Below, piece by piece: positions 1 to 11,550 of a DNA stretch of 60,000 nt. Source of the stretch: Symsagittifera roscoffensis (lineage: Eukaryota > Xenacoelomorpha > Acoela > Convolutidae); the NCBI RefSeq assembly GCF_963678635.1, contig NC_087065.1:19979623-20039622 (forward strand), written 5' to 3'. The number at the start of each line of letters is the position of its first letter. Positions within the stretch are counted from its first letter, which is position 1. Under the pieces are notes generated by a model. The model was not told the DNA's origin. It searched no databases and was given only the letters and a program-made list of their open reading frames with translations. The translations under genes and the position numbers were made by a program.

Positions 1-129
1 ATTCTACAATTTCAAAGAACCCTGGGGTCTGAGAAAGAGGATCAACATGCCCCCATGACTGTCCATTGGGTGAAAACCCTGAAGACGAACAAGAAACACC
101 TGTTCTGTGAAACCAGCGGTCAGATCAAA

Positions 130-3100
130 GTGTACGAAAAACTAAAGATGAGTTTATTGATATCATGGAACAACACTCGGAGCTGTGCCAACACCTACAA
201 GCGGTAAAGGAGGTTTGTACAGAGGAGAGCCTAAGAAATCACAAATGATAACTCTTAAAAAACAAAAGAAAAAGTGAAAACTTTGCAAAAGAAAAAGTGA
301 AAACTTGGAACGGGTGCAAAGAGAAATGAATGAGCGATTACGGGCAGAGGAAATATAAAGCCGATAAAATTGCCTAGTGATCTGCAATCCACCGTTTGAC
401 GCATCTGAGAGTCAAAATGTATTACGCGACACATTGCGGTTCTTAAAGGGTGATTTGGGTATCCATTATTCATCTGATCGAATTAAGGCCTGCCATATTT
501 TACCGGAGACTGGCAATGATATTTGATATCCAGCAGTCATAGTCAAGTTTTTGTATTTCGACGAAAAGGATACTGTTTTCTCAGCTCACTGGAAACTTCA
601 ATTAGAAACGAGTTGAATGGTAAATTTATCTATTTAAATGAGAAGCTACCGAAGTACGAAGCAGAAATCAAAGCAGAGGCTAATGAAAAGGATTCATAAC
701 GTCAACAAAGAATTGTTCAGTATCTTTTCTCGACACAAAAAGCAACAAAACTACCGGATTTGTTGCAGTGAACAATATTGCTGAGTAATCGAAGATACGC
801 AATCCAATGAAAAAAGATGTAAACATGAAACGAAAATACGAGTGGTAACACATCTTCAGAAAAAACGTACATTTCACCTGAAGCAAAACAGCAAAAGGAA
901 AAAGAAGAAAAACTGATGAAAAATTTAAATCCACAAACACTGAACACAAACTCAAGTGCAATAAATTTGGATTATATCTTCACTGCTTAAATTATTTCTG
1001 TTTTTTGAACAACTATGCTAAATTAAGCAGTACGAAAGCATTCGAAAAAAAAAACGTAAAAAGACCAGTTTTCAAAAGAAATTTTCAAGTTATTTTTTAA
1101 TTTTATTTTAAGAAACTGTTTTTGATTAGAACCGCCAATCAGTATCCGCAGTGTTTTTTTGATTTTTTTTTCGCTTTTTCAAAAGAAATAAGCTTTTTTT
1201 GTCAAATTATTTCAACTTTCCAACGCTAAGGATGATGTTTTCCCCAGCTTCAAAAAACAAAATGCACTGGTGACAACTTTGCGATATTCGCGGAGTTATC
1301 ACAAAATTAAGTAATGAACAATCACTAGACACTGGGTAAACCTGCATAATCCCTGAGTTGGCTCAGCTAAACTGTCTGTTATTTATCAAATTGATTATTT
1401 TTCGTATGACCTTGCATGTACCTTGCGATTTTTTGTGTACCCCAATTTTGGTGTACCTTGCGATATTGGAGGAGGGGCTCAAATTACCCTTTTGTGTTTT
1501 CGAATCAAAAAGTAAGCAGCAACATTATAGAAAGAGACTTGTGATATTTATGGGGAGTCTCACAAAAATCAAAATTTCGGAAGAACGGAGCTGGAAACTT
1601 TGCGATACTTGCAAAATCTTCAATTTTTCTAAGATTTCGAAATTAGTATTCTTTGCAATATCATTGAAATTGAAAATCAAAAATTCAAGATGCTTGTAAA
1701 CTACTGAAACGTGTATGAGTCCCTTGCGATATGAGCGGGTTAACTCAGATTGTACCAACCAACTTTCACATTACTGAAAAATAAAGTTGATACGCTGAAA
1801 CAACAATTGAGAAAAAACAAAAATTTAGGATCCACGTTTAAAAAAGCTATAACCTTTTCTGCAATTTCCGCGAAGTATTACTTAACAAAACCTTTGTATG
1901 AAAAAAAAATTTAAAAATAATAGGAGGCCATAGCTCTGCTTTCCTTCATTTCTTGTTTTGAATAAAAAAAAAACCATCGTCAAAGCGGAATGAAATCAAA
2001 AATTAAAAAATGACAATAAAAAATTAATAAAACTAAATTTGAAACAGATTGAGGGTTAATAAGCCTCATGATATGAATTGTAATATTTCACAAACATATA
2101 AGGATTAAGCAACACAGCTTACATGGTTACTGGCGCGTATTCCTGTTCTCACTAAAAATGGTGGAAACTTTTTGGTTTTACAAAACATAAGATCGCTGAA
2201 GAAAAACATCGACCAGCTTCAGCTCTATCTGAATACATTCGATTGTGAGCGTTGTCATTGCACAAACAAAAACATGGTTAAAAGCAGGTTCAAATAAAAA
2301 AATCCTCACCTTACTAAAATAGCAACAAGTAGAAAACCAAGGACGGGGAAGAGGTGGTGGAGTTGGCTTTTTTGTCCATAATGACACTAATTTTCAGCAC
2401 GACGAAGAAATTACAAACTTATATTGCAATGAGTCTTTTCAATTCTTTCATCAGATAATTACATACAACAAACCTAAACCAATTCGTTCGAACTAAAACA
2501 AGAGACAAAAGAACGCAAAAAACGCAAAGATTTACAAAAAATGATAGGAAACGAAAACAATTTTACTAAAAACAAGTTTGAAAATGATGGTAAACAAAAC
2601 TCAGAGCTTTTTTTAACACTTTGAGAGAATTATCGAGTAAAAGCAAAAAAAATCTGCTAATCTAACCCACGAAGAAATCGAAAATTTATATATATATGTT
2701 TGCTAATATAGGACATCCATTGGCTGAGAAAATTAAATCATCTCAAAAACTTCATCAGAAGCGTTTTCTTATAACTTTTTGTGTTATGAAAACGAGCGAA
2801 AAAGAAAACTCGAGTTTCCGTAACTTTCAGACCAAATAAAGTTTTGATTTTTTTTGTGTTAAAAACTTTGGACATAAAGAATGAAATGGCAATACTTAAA
2901 ACGCTGACAAATTTAATAAACAATATTTAGAAAATGTTTTTCCAGACTGTCTTAAAGTAGCCAGTAATACCAAATCATAAAAGTGGAACAAGAAAAATCC
3001 ATAAAACTATAGGCCAAAATCTCTTCTACCGATTTTTGGCAAAACTTTCAAAAAAATACTCCATAAACGCATTATTGATCTCTTAGATAAACATGAATTT

Positions 3101-4215
3101 GACTAAAAACCAATTTGGGTTCAGACCTAAATTGTCTACAAAAGATGCTTTGGTAAACTTCATGGAAGACATCCGAAATGATTGAGAATTGAACCCTAGT
3201 GTAACATGCAACGTTCATAAGCGGATAAAAAAAGCGGATAATACAGTTTCACATAATACACTTCTACAAAAAGCTACGGGGTCCCAGAGATGCATTGTTG
3301 AAATCATATTTGACAAATAGATCACAACTAGTCAAAATAGGCTCCAAAACTGAAAACTTCAATCTGGAGTTCCATAGGGATCAGTCCATAAACATTTGTG
3401 CATTCACATGGACTCAAAATTAGATTTCAAATTTCATATTGACTTTCTCGTCAAAAAATGAATAAGTTTTGTGGGTACTAACGACAGCACAAAGAATTAA
3501 AACCTGTTTCAGTCATATTAAGCCAATACTGCAATATGCGATTTTAGTGTACGGCACAGCTAAAACATCACTACAAAAACTTGAAATGAAACAAAACCAA
3601 ATTCAGAGAATAACTTTAGGAAAACGGAGATATCAGTAATTAACATAATTTAATGAAACTTACAAGATATGCTCAGTTAAACGAATTGTACATACACGAG
3701 GTATACACGAGATGAAACTTTAGTTAAGATTTTACGGAAAGATTTAAAAACGGAATTTCTAAGAAATTCAATTTTGGACTCGGAGATTGAGATATTGAAA
3801 CAAAAGAGTTAAACAATCAAATCAACGGATAATTTCCCTGGTAAAAGTCCAAAAAGAATAGATGTTAGGATGAGAAAAGGATTAAATTTTATTCAAAGTT
3901 TCTTTAAAGATTTTGCTGATACAGTCAGCAATCTCAATGATAGTCAATTAAATAATTTTTTCCATGATTTTCGCGAACATCACAAATAATAAAGAAATGA
4001 CAGATGTTTTTCTCAACAGTTCACATCATTTTTACTCATAGTTTACAGAAGAAACTTCTTAGTATTTCGTTAAACTTGTACTGCTTAATTAGAGCATCAA
4101 TTGACTAGGCCTATCGGGCCTTTTGATGTCCTCGCATATCAAAATTATGTAAATTGACAAATGTCTACTGAATAATCTCTGAACTGAAAACATTTTATTT
4201 TTGTTATTATTATTC
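130..4215 (+). mobile_element. Heavily decayed LINE (ORF1, endonuclease and RT relics)
   Basis: Three coding relics lie in the order expected for one LINE on the + strand. At about 385-700, broken frames read DRIKACHILPETGN, PAVIVKFLYFDEKD and NGKFIYLNEKLPKY, the RRM-type core of a LINE ORF1. At about 2160-2450 the pieces NIRSLKKNIDQLQLYL and GGGVGFFVHND match the start and middle of an AP-endonuclease domain. At about 2935-3990 frames read NYRPKSLLPIFGK (RT) and, near the end, TRYAQLNELYIHEVYTRDET. The 3' UTR runs to about 4215 and has a hairpin around 4110 (AGGCCTATCGGGCCT). Stops and frameshifts are frequent in every part, so it is long dead. The stretch 700-2150 between relics shows no convincing coding; it may contain a later insertion (1270-1750). 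That all three relics come from one insertion is inferred from order and strand. The clade is not assigned. Confidence 0.6.
1270..1750. repeat. Segment with recurring TTGCGAT motif
   Basis: The octamer-like motif YTTGCGAT occurs five times within this stretch (near 1277, 1422, 1457, 1599 and 1721), mostly preceded by AC or CC. No gene or terminal inverted repeat is clear. It could be a short non-autonomous element with internal repeats inserted in the old LINE. Nothing else is recognised here. Confidence 0.25.
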
Positions 4216-4299
4216 GAAGAAAAAATGGTGAAAAAAACAAGGTGAACAAAAATGATCGTATGTCTCGTTAAAAGACAACTAGGGATTTACATAATTGAT

Positions 4300-5400
4300 A
4301 TGTTTTGAATGTTTTACGGGATGCGGGACGAAAAAGGTATTTTCAGAATATCAAATATGTTTTTGTCCAAAATCTTGTTTCCCTACATAAGTAAGAAGAG
4401 TGAAAATTTTTCAATAATTGGAATTTTCTCAGAGAAACACAATCTTTTTACAAAAAAAAATCAGGAGTCGCCGCTTCTGCAGGAAAAATTCTCGCAAGCA
4501 GTTCCTTCGATTTATCTCAGATTTCATAGAATAATTTCTCGGCAAAGTAAAAAAACTTCTAAAAACGGTGAAATGTTGACAAATTTAACTTTCCGAAAAC
4601 CATGACTTTTTTGCAAACGTAGGCCGTGACCGCTGAAGCAGAGAAGATAAGAAAAATCCGGGTTTCTCGATTAAACTTAACCTGAGACTTGGCACGTAGT
4701 TTTCGAGAGAATCAATAAATTTCCGGAAAACAGTCGGAAATTGAAAAAACTGACTTTTCTGATAATCATAGTATTTTATATTACAAATTTTGAGCAAGGA
4801 TTGTTTTGCAAAAAACCACACGGCCTGTTTTTTTGATTGAAACTAAGATTTGAGAGGGTAGTTCTAGAGAAAACTCTTCAAAAAAAACAATGCAAAAACC
4901 TAAAATTGAATTTTTCGAGGGCCAGTAGTTTGTTGAAAAACAAACGGATCGATTATGCGTGGAACTTTCCACAATCGGTTAATCCGATTATAACAAATCT
5001 TAGATTTGGGAGAAAAGTTTTACAGAAAAGTCAAAGATTCAAAAAACTGTCGAAAAATCGAATACTTGACGGACTCCGAGGGCCACAAATTTTTGGCTTA
5101 AAAACTGAGCGTAGCCGCTAATGCAGGGAAGCTTCTCACACCGTTCGACCCATTGAACTTCAAATCTAAGATTTGGGAGGGTAGTTTTTGAGAACACGAC
5201 AAAAACATATGGGTCAAACCTCTCCCCTTCGCCTGAGTAGTTCTCGAGAAAGTCCGACCATTCATTGTTTGCCGAAGCACAGACCTGTTGTAGGACAAGT
5301 TTTTTACCGGAAAAAGTTCTCGATTACAAGACACTTACTCTCGCAACTGCAATCAAATTTAGCTAATCACCGAACGCCATAAACCACATGTTTACTCATA
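4300..5400 (-). repeat. Degenerate ~160-bp satellite array, minus orientation
   Basis: Reading the minus strand, a phrase like CCCTGCATTAGCGGCTACGC, followed about 40 nt later by a GGCCCTCGNNAA phrase and then by a run like TCTCCCAAATCT, recurs. Plus-strand anchors sit near 4472, 4621, 4947 and 5109, giving spacings of 149, 326 (two units) and 162. Units are strongly diverged. The same family occurs on the plus strand at 28140-28607, 56581-56850 and 57440-59480. Short open frames here are incidental. Confidence 0.6.
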
Positions 5401-6196
5401 TATTTTGAAATGTTTGTACACTGAGTTTATTTCTTAAGCTAAAAATTTAAGCTAATATTCTAATTTATCTGTTTCGGCTAATTGAATCAGCGGGGACTCT
5501 AGTCTGAGCAATCTATTATTCGATATGATGTCTGTTTCATTTAAAGGACTTCCTCTATGTCAACTCGTTTCAAGAGATTCTTGGTAATTTTGCATACCAG
5601 ATTGGAAGCCCCGGTTTATGCCTTCATGACCAGGGTATTTTTAAAAGTATTTTCCGAGAAAAGAAGAGTTCTTTATCAAGTGATTAGCAGTGGTGCGACA
5701 GACAGAGCTGAAGGAACGTTCAGCTAAAATGAAGCAGAGTTAGGCCATGCGGCTTAAATCAAGCGGCCATTGAGTCATAAATGAAGCAGACTTCATAGCC
5801 CAGTACCAAGACAATTTCAGGCACCAGAAAAAAAATCACCTGGATTAAATGCACAGAGGCAAAGCTTGTCTTCGCATACCCGATCAACAAAATGGCTAAG
5901 AGTCAGTTGCCTTATGTAACATTCGCCCGGAAGTACATAGCGACGAAAAATGAAGCTAGGTTATGAAACGACTGGCTAGAGTCTAAGCACAGCTTCATAT
6001 GCTTTTAATCGTCTCTGTCAAAGCCAGTTCTAGGTGTGGTCCTTTAACATCGGGTCGACAAAGTCATTACTGTTTTGGGCTATCGGCCAGAACGCGCAGA
6101 TTAACTTAGTTACATGCAAAACAGTGAGCTCATGGCTGGGTCTCAGTATCCCCGGACCACGAGGTCACTCCCAAAAAACAGTGCTACTACTTATTA
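4900..6196 (-). repeat. Left arm of a large inverted repeat (outer part)
   Basis: This stretch is the reverse complement of about 27340-28607 with high identity, for example around 5190-5380 against 28150-28330 and 5500-6180 against 27350-28010. In order it holds satellite units, about 500 bp of otherwise unrecognised sequence, and the 3' part of an LTR ending in CGAATGTTACA (here reversed near 5915-5930). The arm is cut at about 6196 by the LINE insertion and resumes at 12231. No protein-coding gene is seen in it. Confidence 0.8.
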
Positions 6197-6230
6197 TTAT
6201 TATTATTATTATTATTTATTATTATTGAAG
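6193..6230. repeat. (ATT)n tail of the minus-strand LINE
   Basis: A short ATT microsatellite. On the minus strand it is an (AAT)n tail at the 3' end of the LINE, as is usual for CR1/L2/Jockey-type elements. The related fragment at 41600-41890 also ends in an AAT run, supporting this reading. Confidence 0.75.
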
Positions 6231-6270
6231 CTTTACAACAAAAGTTGAAGGGCGTGAGCCCGTAAACATA

Positions 6271-9176
6271 TTAAGAAAAGTCTATGGAATGCGGGAAACG
6301 GCAGTTGCTACACAGGCAGCCAAAAGTCCAGGAGCACGAGTCTAGTTCGTTATAGTGGCGGTGATAGTAGTCCCAGAAAAACTTGATAACACGCGGTTTG
6401 ACGTTGCTCCCATCGAGGTTGATATGTCGGTGGAGAAGATTATAGAGGCGTGGGGCACGATACCAGAAATTCTGTCGTTGAATTTCTTTTGTGATGACAG
6501 GAAGTTCAAATAGGCTGTGAGTATGAGCTCGTGTGCGGTGCTCTCTGTTTTCACTTCTTCTTGTGTAATCATACCAGGGGAATGTGGAGTTAGCACCGAT
6601 AAGTTTGAGGAAAGCAAGAATATCATACACTTGAATATTTAGAGTCAGATGAGTTTTTTCAATCTGTCACAGTAATTGTCATCACAATAATTAAGCATCC
6701 AGTAGGTGGCGCGTCTTTGGACGCGTTCAATCAGGCGCAGATCACCTTTCGATGGACTCCAAGCAGTGGATCCGTACAGTAGAATTGGTATCACCATTGA
6801 TTTGTAAAGGTCCTTTCTATGCTTTGTGCTCACTCGGTGGCCAACATTTCTTTTGATTAAGTTTAATACTCTATTTGACTTGCTGCAGGCACCAGTTATG
6901 TGGTCTTTCCACTTCAGCTTGTCGCTTACCAAGAGGCCAAGATCTTTTTCCAAACTTGAATGAGCTAACGGTTTGCCATAAAGAGCCAGATCAGTTGGCT
7001 CTGTTCTAGAAAAGGTAACAATTGAACATTTGCCGACATTGAAGCTCATGTAGTTTGATCTACACCACTCTTCTAGAGAGGACAGATTCTCCTGCAACCT
7101 GGAATTTAGGATCTTCTGACGTATTGACAATATCTTTGTGTCATCAGCAAACATGAATGTCTCAGAAACTAGATTGAGAAGCAAGTCAGCTACATAGATG
7201 ATGAATAGTAATGGTCCAAGAAGTGAACCTTGGGGAACCCCGCTGGTTACATCAAGAAGTTCGGACCTTGCATCTCCAATTTGGACAAACTGTTTACGTT
7301 GATCAAGATAACTGCGCAAAACTTTGAGTAACTTTCCTTGGATACCCAGAATCTTCAGTTTTCTCAGAAGCACAGTGTGATTTATTTTGTCAAATGCTTT
7401 CGCAAAGTCCAAATAAACGGCTTCGATTGTTACGTCAGTGTTGGAGATATTGCGATAGACATTGTCTAGATAGCAGAGCATTTGTAAACCTGGTGAGCGA
7501 TTTTTGGTGAACCCAAACTGCGAAGAGTTTATGTGTGGAATGACGTGAGGATAGAGAGCATTGAATATCAGTTTTTCGTGGATCTTCGAGGCAATGCTGA
7601 GGAGCGTGATGGGTCTGTAGTTCTCTACATGTAGCTTCGAACCCTTTTTATGGATCGGGCTTACTGCAACTTCTTTCCATTTAGCCGGATAACATCCCAC
7701 CTGTTGTATTTTAAAGAACAGCTGGTGTAAAGATTTGCTCAAAGTTGGCGTGTTCTTGAAAAGCACAGGTGGGAGTAGATCAGGTCCACGGGATTTTGTG
7801 ACATCTAGCGAAATCATCACTTTTCCAACAGCGGCGCTGCTCACTTCGTAGCCATTCAGGAAAGTTGATACAACTGTGGATTGAGAACCAGGTGTTTCGG
7901 GAGTCGATGAAGTGAAAGTAGATTGGAAGAACTCATTAAACATGCAGCACTGATCATTCAGGGACTCTGCAGATTTTGAACCCCAGAAAAGTTTCAGTGG
8001 TATCGATCCACTGCCTCGAAGACTTTTGAAGTATTTGAAGAGTCTTGTTGTACTTCGCCCTTCAGCGAGTTTTTCTTCGTATGCGCTTTGGTCGGATGCC
8101 CCAGCTATTTTTATCTGGCTTTCGATTGTCTTTAGTTTACAAAGCATGCTTTCCGTTGGTTTTCGGTCGTACTTGCGAGATATTGTCTTCAGTTGCTTCA
8201 TCAGGTGCGAGGTACTGCTGGAGATCCATGGAGGTAGTGAGCTCCGGTGTTGAGTTTTGTATGGTACACACTGTTTTAAAAGGTGGTCCAACCATTTATA
8301 CCACTCTTCAAGAAGTACATTGATATTGGACCTGCAGTTGCCAGTGAATGGATTGTTTGCGATCAGGCAGTTGAGTTTTCCATAGTCAGCAAGTGCAAAG
8401 CTGTATTTATGGTTTGGCCCGTGTGTTGACTCCAATTCCTTCCCAATTAATGTGACCTTGATAGGAAGATGGTCGGAGCAATTTTGGCTTTTGACGCTGT
8501 ACAAATTGTTGAAAACATGAAACGGAGACACGCTAGCGATGCAAGAGTCGGATGAGCAGAGAACTATGTCGATACAGGAAGTAGCAGTTGTTTTGAAATC
8601 AACGAGCTGTGTAAGGCTTCTGCGGTCAAACTCGACCAATATATCATTTTCATGATCATCATTGGAATTCAGTGTGTTCCAGCAGACTGTCGATAAGTTT
8701 GCGTCGCCAACTATAATGAGAACTTCATTATCCATGCGAAGAGCTTGAATACCTTCCAGGAGTTTCTTCCAGTGATCCAAAGTCCATCGGTATGGACTTG
8801 AAGAAGGCGCGTTATAAACATTCACTAGTATGTAGTTCTGCTTGGCAGTGAAAAGTCTACAAGCAACGTACTCGACATCTGAACATTCAGATATGATCAA
8901 ATGTTCATGCTTGATATCTTTGGATATTGCAATCAAGACACCGCCATGTTTAGAGACGCCATTTTTGCTAGCACGCTCACGCCGATAGGCAATGTAACCG
9001 GTTAACATAAGTTCACTATCCAAACACTCAGGTGTAAACCAAGTTTCAGTTAGTGCGAGCACATGCGGTTTTGTGGCTGCTACTGCTCTTGAGAACGCGT
9101 ACCGGCGTTCCATAGAGATCAGACTTCTGACGTTGAAGACAAGTAATTCGATGAGGGCGTTGTGACAATCATTTAG
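6271..9176 (-). CDS. LINE ORF2: AP endonuclease-reverse transcriptase
   Basis: The product would nick target DNA and reverse-transcribe the element RNA. The first ATG is at 9113 (822 codons to 6645), but endonuclease homology starts upstream of it: VFNVRSL lies in the same frame between the ORF1 stop and that ATG. Counting from the ATG, endonuclease motifs are ALTETW (20-25), GDAN (136-139) and SDHLP (213-217). RT motifs are YLDFAKAFD (about 565), SGVPQGSLLGPLLF (about 620) and FADDTK (about 655). The frame closes at 6645, but the family C-terminus (FWYRAPRLYNLL, then a Cys-rich end) continues to 6271 in the next frame. The break falls in a run of six A on the coding strand (near 6653), most likely a one-base indel. 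There is no ATG at the true domain start, so translation may depend on readthrough of ORF1. Confidence 0.88.
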
Positions 9177-9179
9177 TCA
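9174..9179 (-). promoter_or_regulatory. UGA CUA leaky-stop context between ORF1 and ORF2
   Basis: On the coding strand ORF1 ends CAA TGA and the next codon is CTA. ORF1 and ORF2 are in the same frame, with no further stop until 6645. UGA followed by CUA is a well-known context for translational readthrough in animal and viral mRNAs. Function here is inferred. A plain ORF1 stop with reinitiation at the ATG at 9113 is the alternative. Confidence 0.5.
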
Positions 9180-9998
9180 TTGCACTGTTAGAGGTATCAG
9201 ATTCGAATCTTGGTATAGCTTTGACTGGCGAATTTTGAGTCTTGATGATTCAATTCCTTCATTAATGAGTTCACGTCTTCTTTTGAGTGCGGCGTTCTCA
9301 GCTTTAATTTCCATTTCACCAAGTCCTTTCGATAGATAAACTTTTTCGTTGTAGGATTTGAGCATTGGGGCTTTCGAGAGTACTTTTCGTACATCCCAGA
9401 CACGTGGCAGAGTGATGAGAAGAGTTCTGGGTCGGCTTCGTTCTTTTTTGTAAGCACCGAGACGCTTCAAGTTGCATATGGTAAGAGGCTCAGACAAATG
9501 GTTGAATACACGTTCAACTGCTGCTGTTTCAGCTTTAATAATTTCCGCTGGGTTCTTGTTATCAAGTTCGGGTAGACCATCAAGTCTGATTTGATAGAGG
9601 TGCGTTTCGGTAGACGACTCGGGCGAAATTTGCGTTGGTACTTGTACAGGCGGCGCGCTTCGCTCCGCTGCTTTTATTTCAGTCACATTAGCTCTGACCG
9701 ATTCAACTTCATCTCTGACTCTTTCAACTGATGACTCTATTTTGGGAATGCATGCTTTGAGTTCGCCTATCCCAGTTGAGAGTGTAGATACAATATCTGT
9801 CATTGTTTGCTCTTTGTTCAAAGATTCTTTCAGCTGTGAGAGGCACTGGCGAAGGAGGCATGTAAGACTTGACTTTTGTTGACCGTTTAGTATTTTGTTG
9901 ACATCGTCTTCCGACGCCCAAACCAACTGGGCGATAGTTGGGTAATAGTCTTTCCCACTGAAAGCGCGGGTGGCGCTCTTCAAGGTATCATCAGACAT
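9177..9998 (-). CDS. LINE ORF1: coiled-coil, RRM-like RNA-binding protein
   Basis: A 273-residue intact frame just upstream of ORF2 on the minus strand, starting MSDDTLKSATRAF. Residues about 55-115 are rich in heptad-like I/V/L spacing with charged residues (a coiled coil for trimerisation is likely). Residues about 130-215 look like the RRM core of LINE ORF1 proteins: YQIRLDGLPE, then LKRLGAYKKERSRPRTLLITL, then VRKVLSKAP. A basic C-terminal part follows (ALKRRRELINEG). ORF1 proteins of this kind bind the element RNA and act as chaperones in the RNP. No zinc knuckle is seen. The stop is TGA in a readthrough-prone context. Confidence 0.82.
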   Translation of the reverse strand: MSDDTLKSATRAFSGKDYYPTIAQLVWASEDDVNKILNGQQKSSLTCLLRQCLSQLKESLNKEQTMTDIVSTLSTGIGELKACIPKIESSVERVRDEVESVRANVTEIKAAERSAPPVQVPTQISPESSTETHLYQIRLDGLPELDNKNPAEIIKAETAAVERVFNHLSEPLTICNLKRLGAYKKERSRPRTLLITLPRVWDVRKVLSKAPMLKSYNEKVYLSKGLGEMEIKAENAALKRRRELINEGIESSRLKIRQSKLYQDSNLIPLTVQ

Positions 9999-10486
9999 GC
10001 TTCGAATATAGTATACCCAGGAAAAACCCAGTAATGAGAAGGAATAGAAAAGGCAGAGGGGCTAGTTCACCTTGGGAGAGCGTACGGGGTTTCCTGGTCT
10101 GAACGTGATCTCAGTTAAAAGCCTGGGAATCCTGTTCCGTCAAGAGTGTGCAGTGGCTCGTTCTGTTGTTTGTGATTCCCACTCGTTGAGTACAGCCAGC
10201 GAGGTCTCGTTCCGTTGTCAGGGAAGTCGTCGTTTCAATCTCCGATCATTTCCAACATGAAACTATTTAATAAGTTTATCACAACAATTAGCACTGTTGT
10301 ACAGGCGGTTTTTTTTATTTATTAGTTTTTTTTATTTATTAAAAAAAACTAAATTACAAAAGGGGCCCTTCCGTTTAGATACGGTAAGTGCACAAGCTGG
10401 ATAGGGCCATACCAGCGATATAAAAATGCATATATATCAGCAATGAAGTCATAAATCAGCATTAAATGCATCGTCATAATATTAAT

Positions 10487-11090
10487 TTATCTTAGCCGTC
10501 CTTCCTCTACAATAGCGCTTAAGGAGTTGTCGATAAATTGAACTTTGCGTAGCGATCTGCACCCCCTTATACAAAGTATAGAGCTCCTCAGGAGCGCGAA
10601 GCTTATTTTAGTTCTTATGTAGTTCATAGATTCTGGATAGCTTTCTTGTCTTTTCTCACTTAGTTTTTCGGCCAATCGCTGCATCGTCCGCGTGGCTGTT
10701 GGAGCAGCGCCACCGGTGCATCCAAAAATTAGCGGGCAGAAGCTACTCTGCTCTATGTTTAAAATTCTTTGCTGATATTTGGAGTTCTTCAGCGTTTCGT
10801 GGTATTTGTATGCATCCTTATGCAGTTTCCGCGATGTTTTGACATGGGGGTTGAAAATTTTCGCATCAAAGAAAGCGCGGCTGAATCGTGAACCCCAGAG
10901 TCCGTTTGCCTTAATGTCAAGTCGTGGCTCATCTTCAGTTGTAGTTGAATTGTTGACAAAGCTTTCGCCTTGCAACGGCTGAAGCTTGGGCTCAACCTCG
11001 ACGTCATGGCAAACCTCGTTCATGAGGTTGGCGAATGTGTCTCTGAATTCATTGTGTCTTGTGGATTCAATTTCAGGATACTCTTGTATT
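10487..11090 (-). pseudogene. Retroelement C-terminal domain, PD-(D/E)XK-like, copy 1
   Basis: A minus-strand frame whose N-terminal end is cut by LTR sequence. It begins about RHNEFRDTFANLMNEVCHDV, continues ARLDI-type (here PRLDIKANGLW) and FFDAKIFNP, then CTGGAAPTATR, and ends LLRSSILCIRGCRSLRKV. This is a domain I recognise from the C-terminal ends of RT-containing retroelement proteins in many invertebrates. The arrangement of an acidic helix, a D in LDIKA and D-x-K in FFDxKIFNP fits a PD-(D/E)XK nuclease fold. That assignment is my inference. In this copy the family V of FFDVK is A. An ATG occurs at 11023, but homology starts further upstream, so the fragment is 5'-truncated and probably not functional. 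Confidence 0.6.
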
Positions 11091-11550
11091 CCACGGGTGG
11101 TGGAATCGTGAATTCAGCCTTCCGGAGAGGAAATAAGGGTGTTATTTCCCCGGATTCAGGAATCCGGAGGGGTCTTGGGACTTGAAGTTGAACCATTTTT
11201 TTTTCAAACTTTTAGCTTCCTGGTCATCTCCGATCATTTCCAACATGAAACTATTTAATAAGTTTAGTTTATCACAACAATTAGCACTGTTGTACAGGCG
11301 GTTTTTTTTATTTATTAGTTTTTTTATTTATTAAAAAAAACTAAATTACAAAAGGGGCCCTTCCGTGTAGATACGGTAAGTGCACAAGCTGGATAGGGCC
11401 ATACCAGCGATATAAAAATGCAGATATATCAGCAATGAAGTCATAAATCAGCATTAAATGCATCGTCATAATGTTAATTTATCTTAGCCGTCCTTCCTCT
11501 ACAATAGCGCTTAAGGAGTTGTCGATAAATTGAACTTTGCGTAGCGATCT

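Larger units (their letters stand above)
6197..10236 (-). mobile_element. Nearly full-length LINE (CR1/L2/Jockey-like)
   Basis: A ~4.0-kb non-LTR retrotransposon on the minus strand: short 5' UTR (about 10236-9999), ORF1 (9998-9177), ORF2 with AP endonuclease and reverse transcriptase (9176 down to 6271), short 3' UTR and an (AAT)n tail. It is the best preserved element in the window, with one apparent frame break in ORF2 and one stop between the ORFs. The sequence CTACTTATT is found just left of the tail and again at about 12231. The LINE together with the adjacent tandem duplication therefore appears to sit between copies of its target in the left inverted-repeat arm. The clade assignment rests on motif style, not on a tree. 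Confidence 0.88.

Noticed and set aside
6648-6662. Programmed -1 frameshift in LINE ORF2
   Set aside because: The zero-frame codons before the A run are TTG AAA AAA, which does not fit the X XXY YYZ slippery pattern, and no downstream structure is evident; a one-base indel is simpler.
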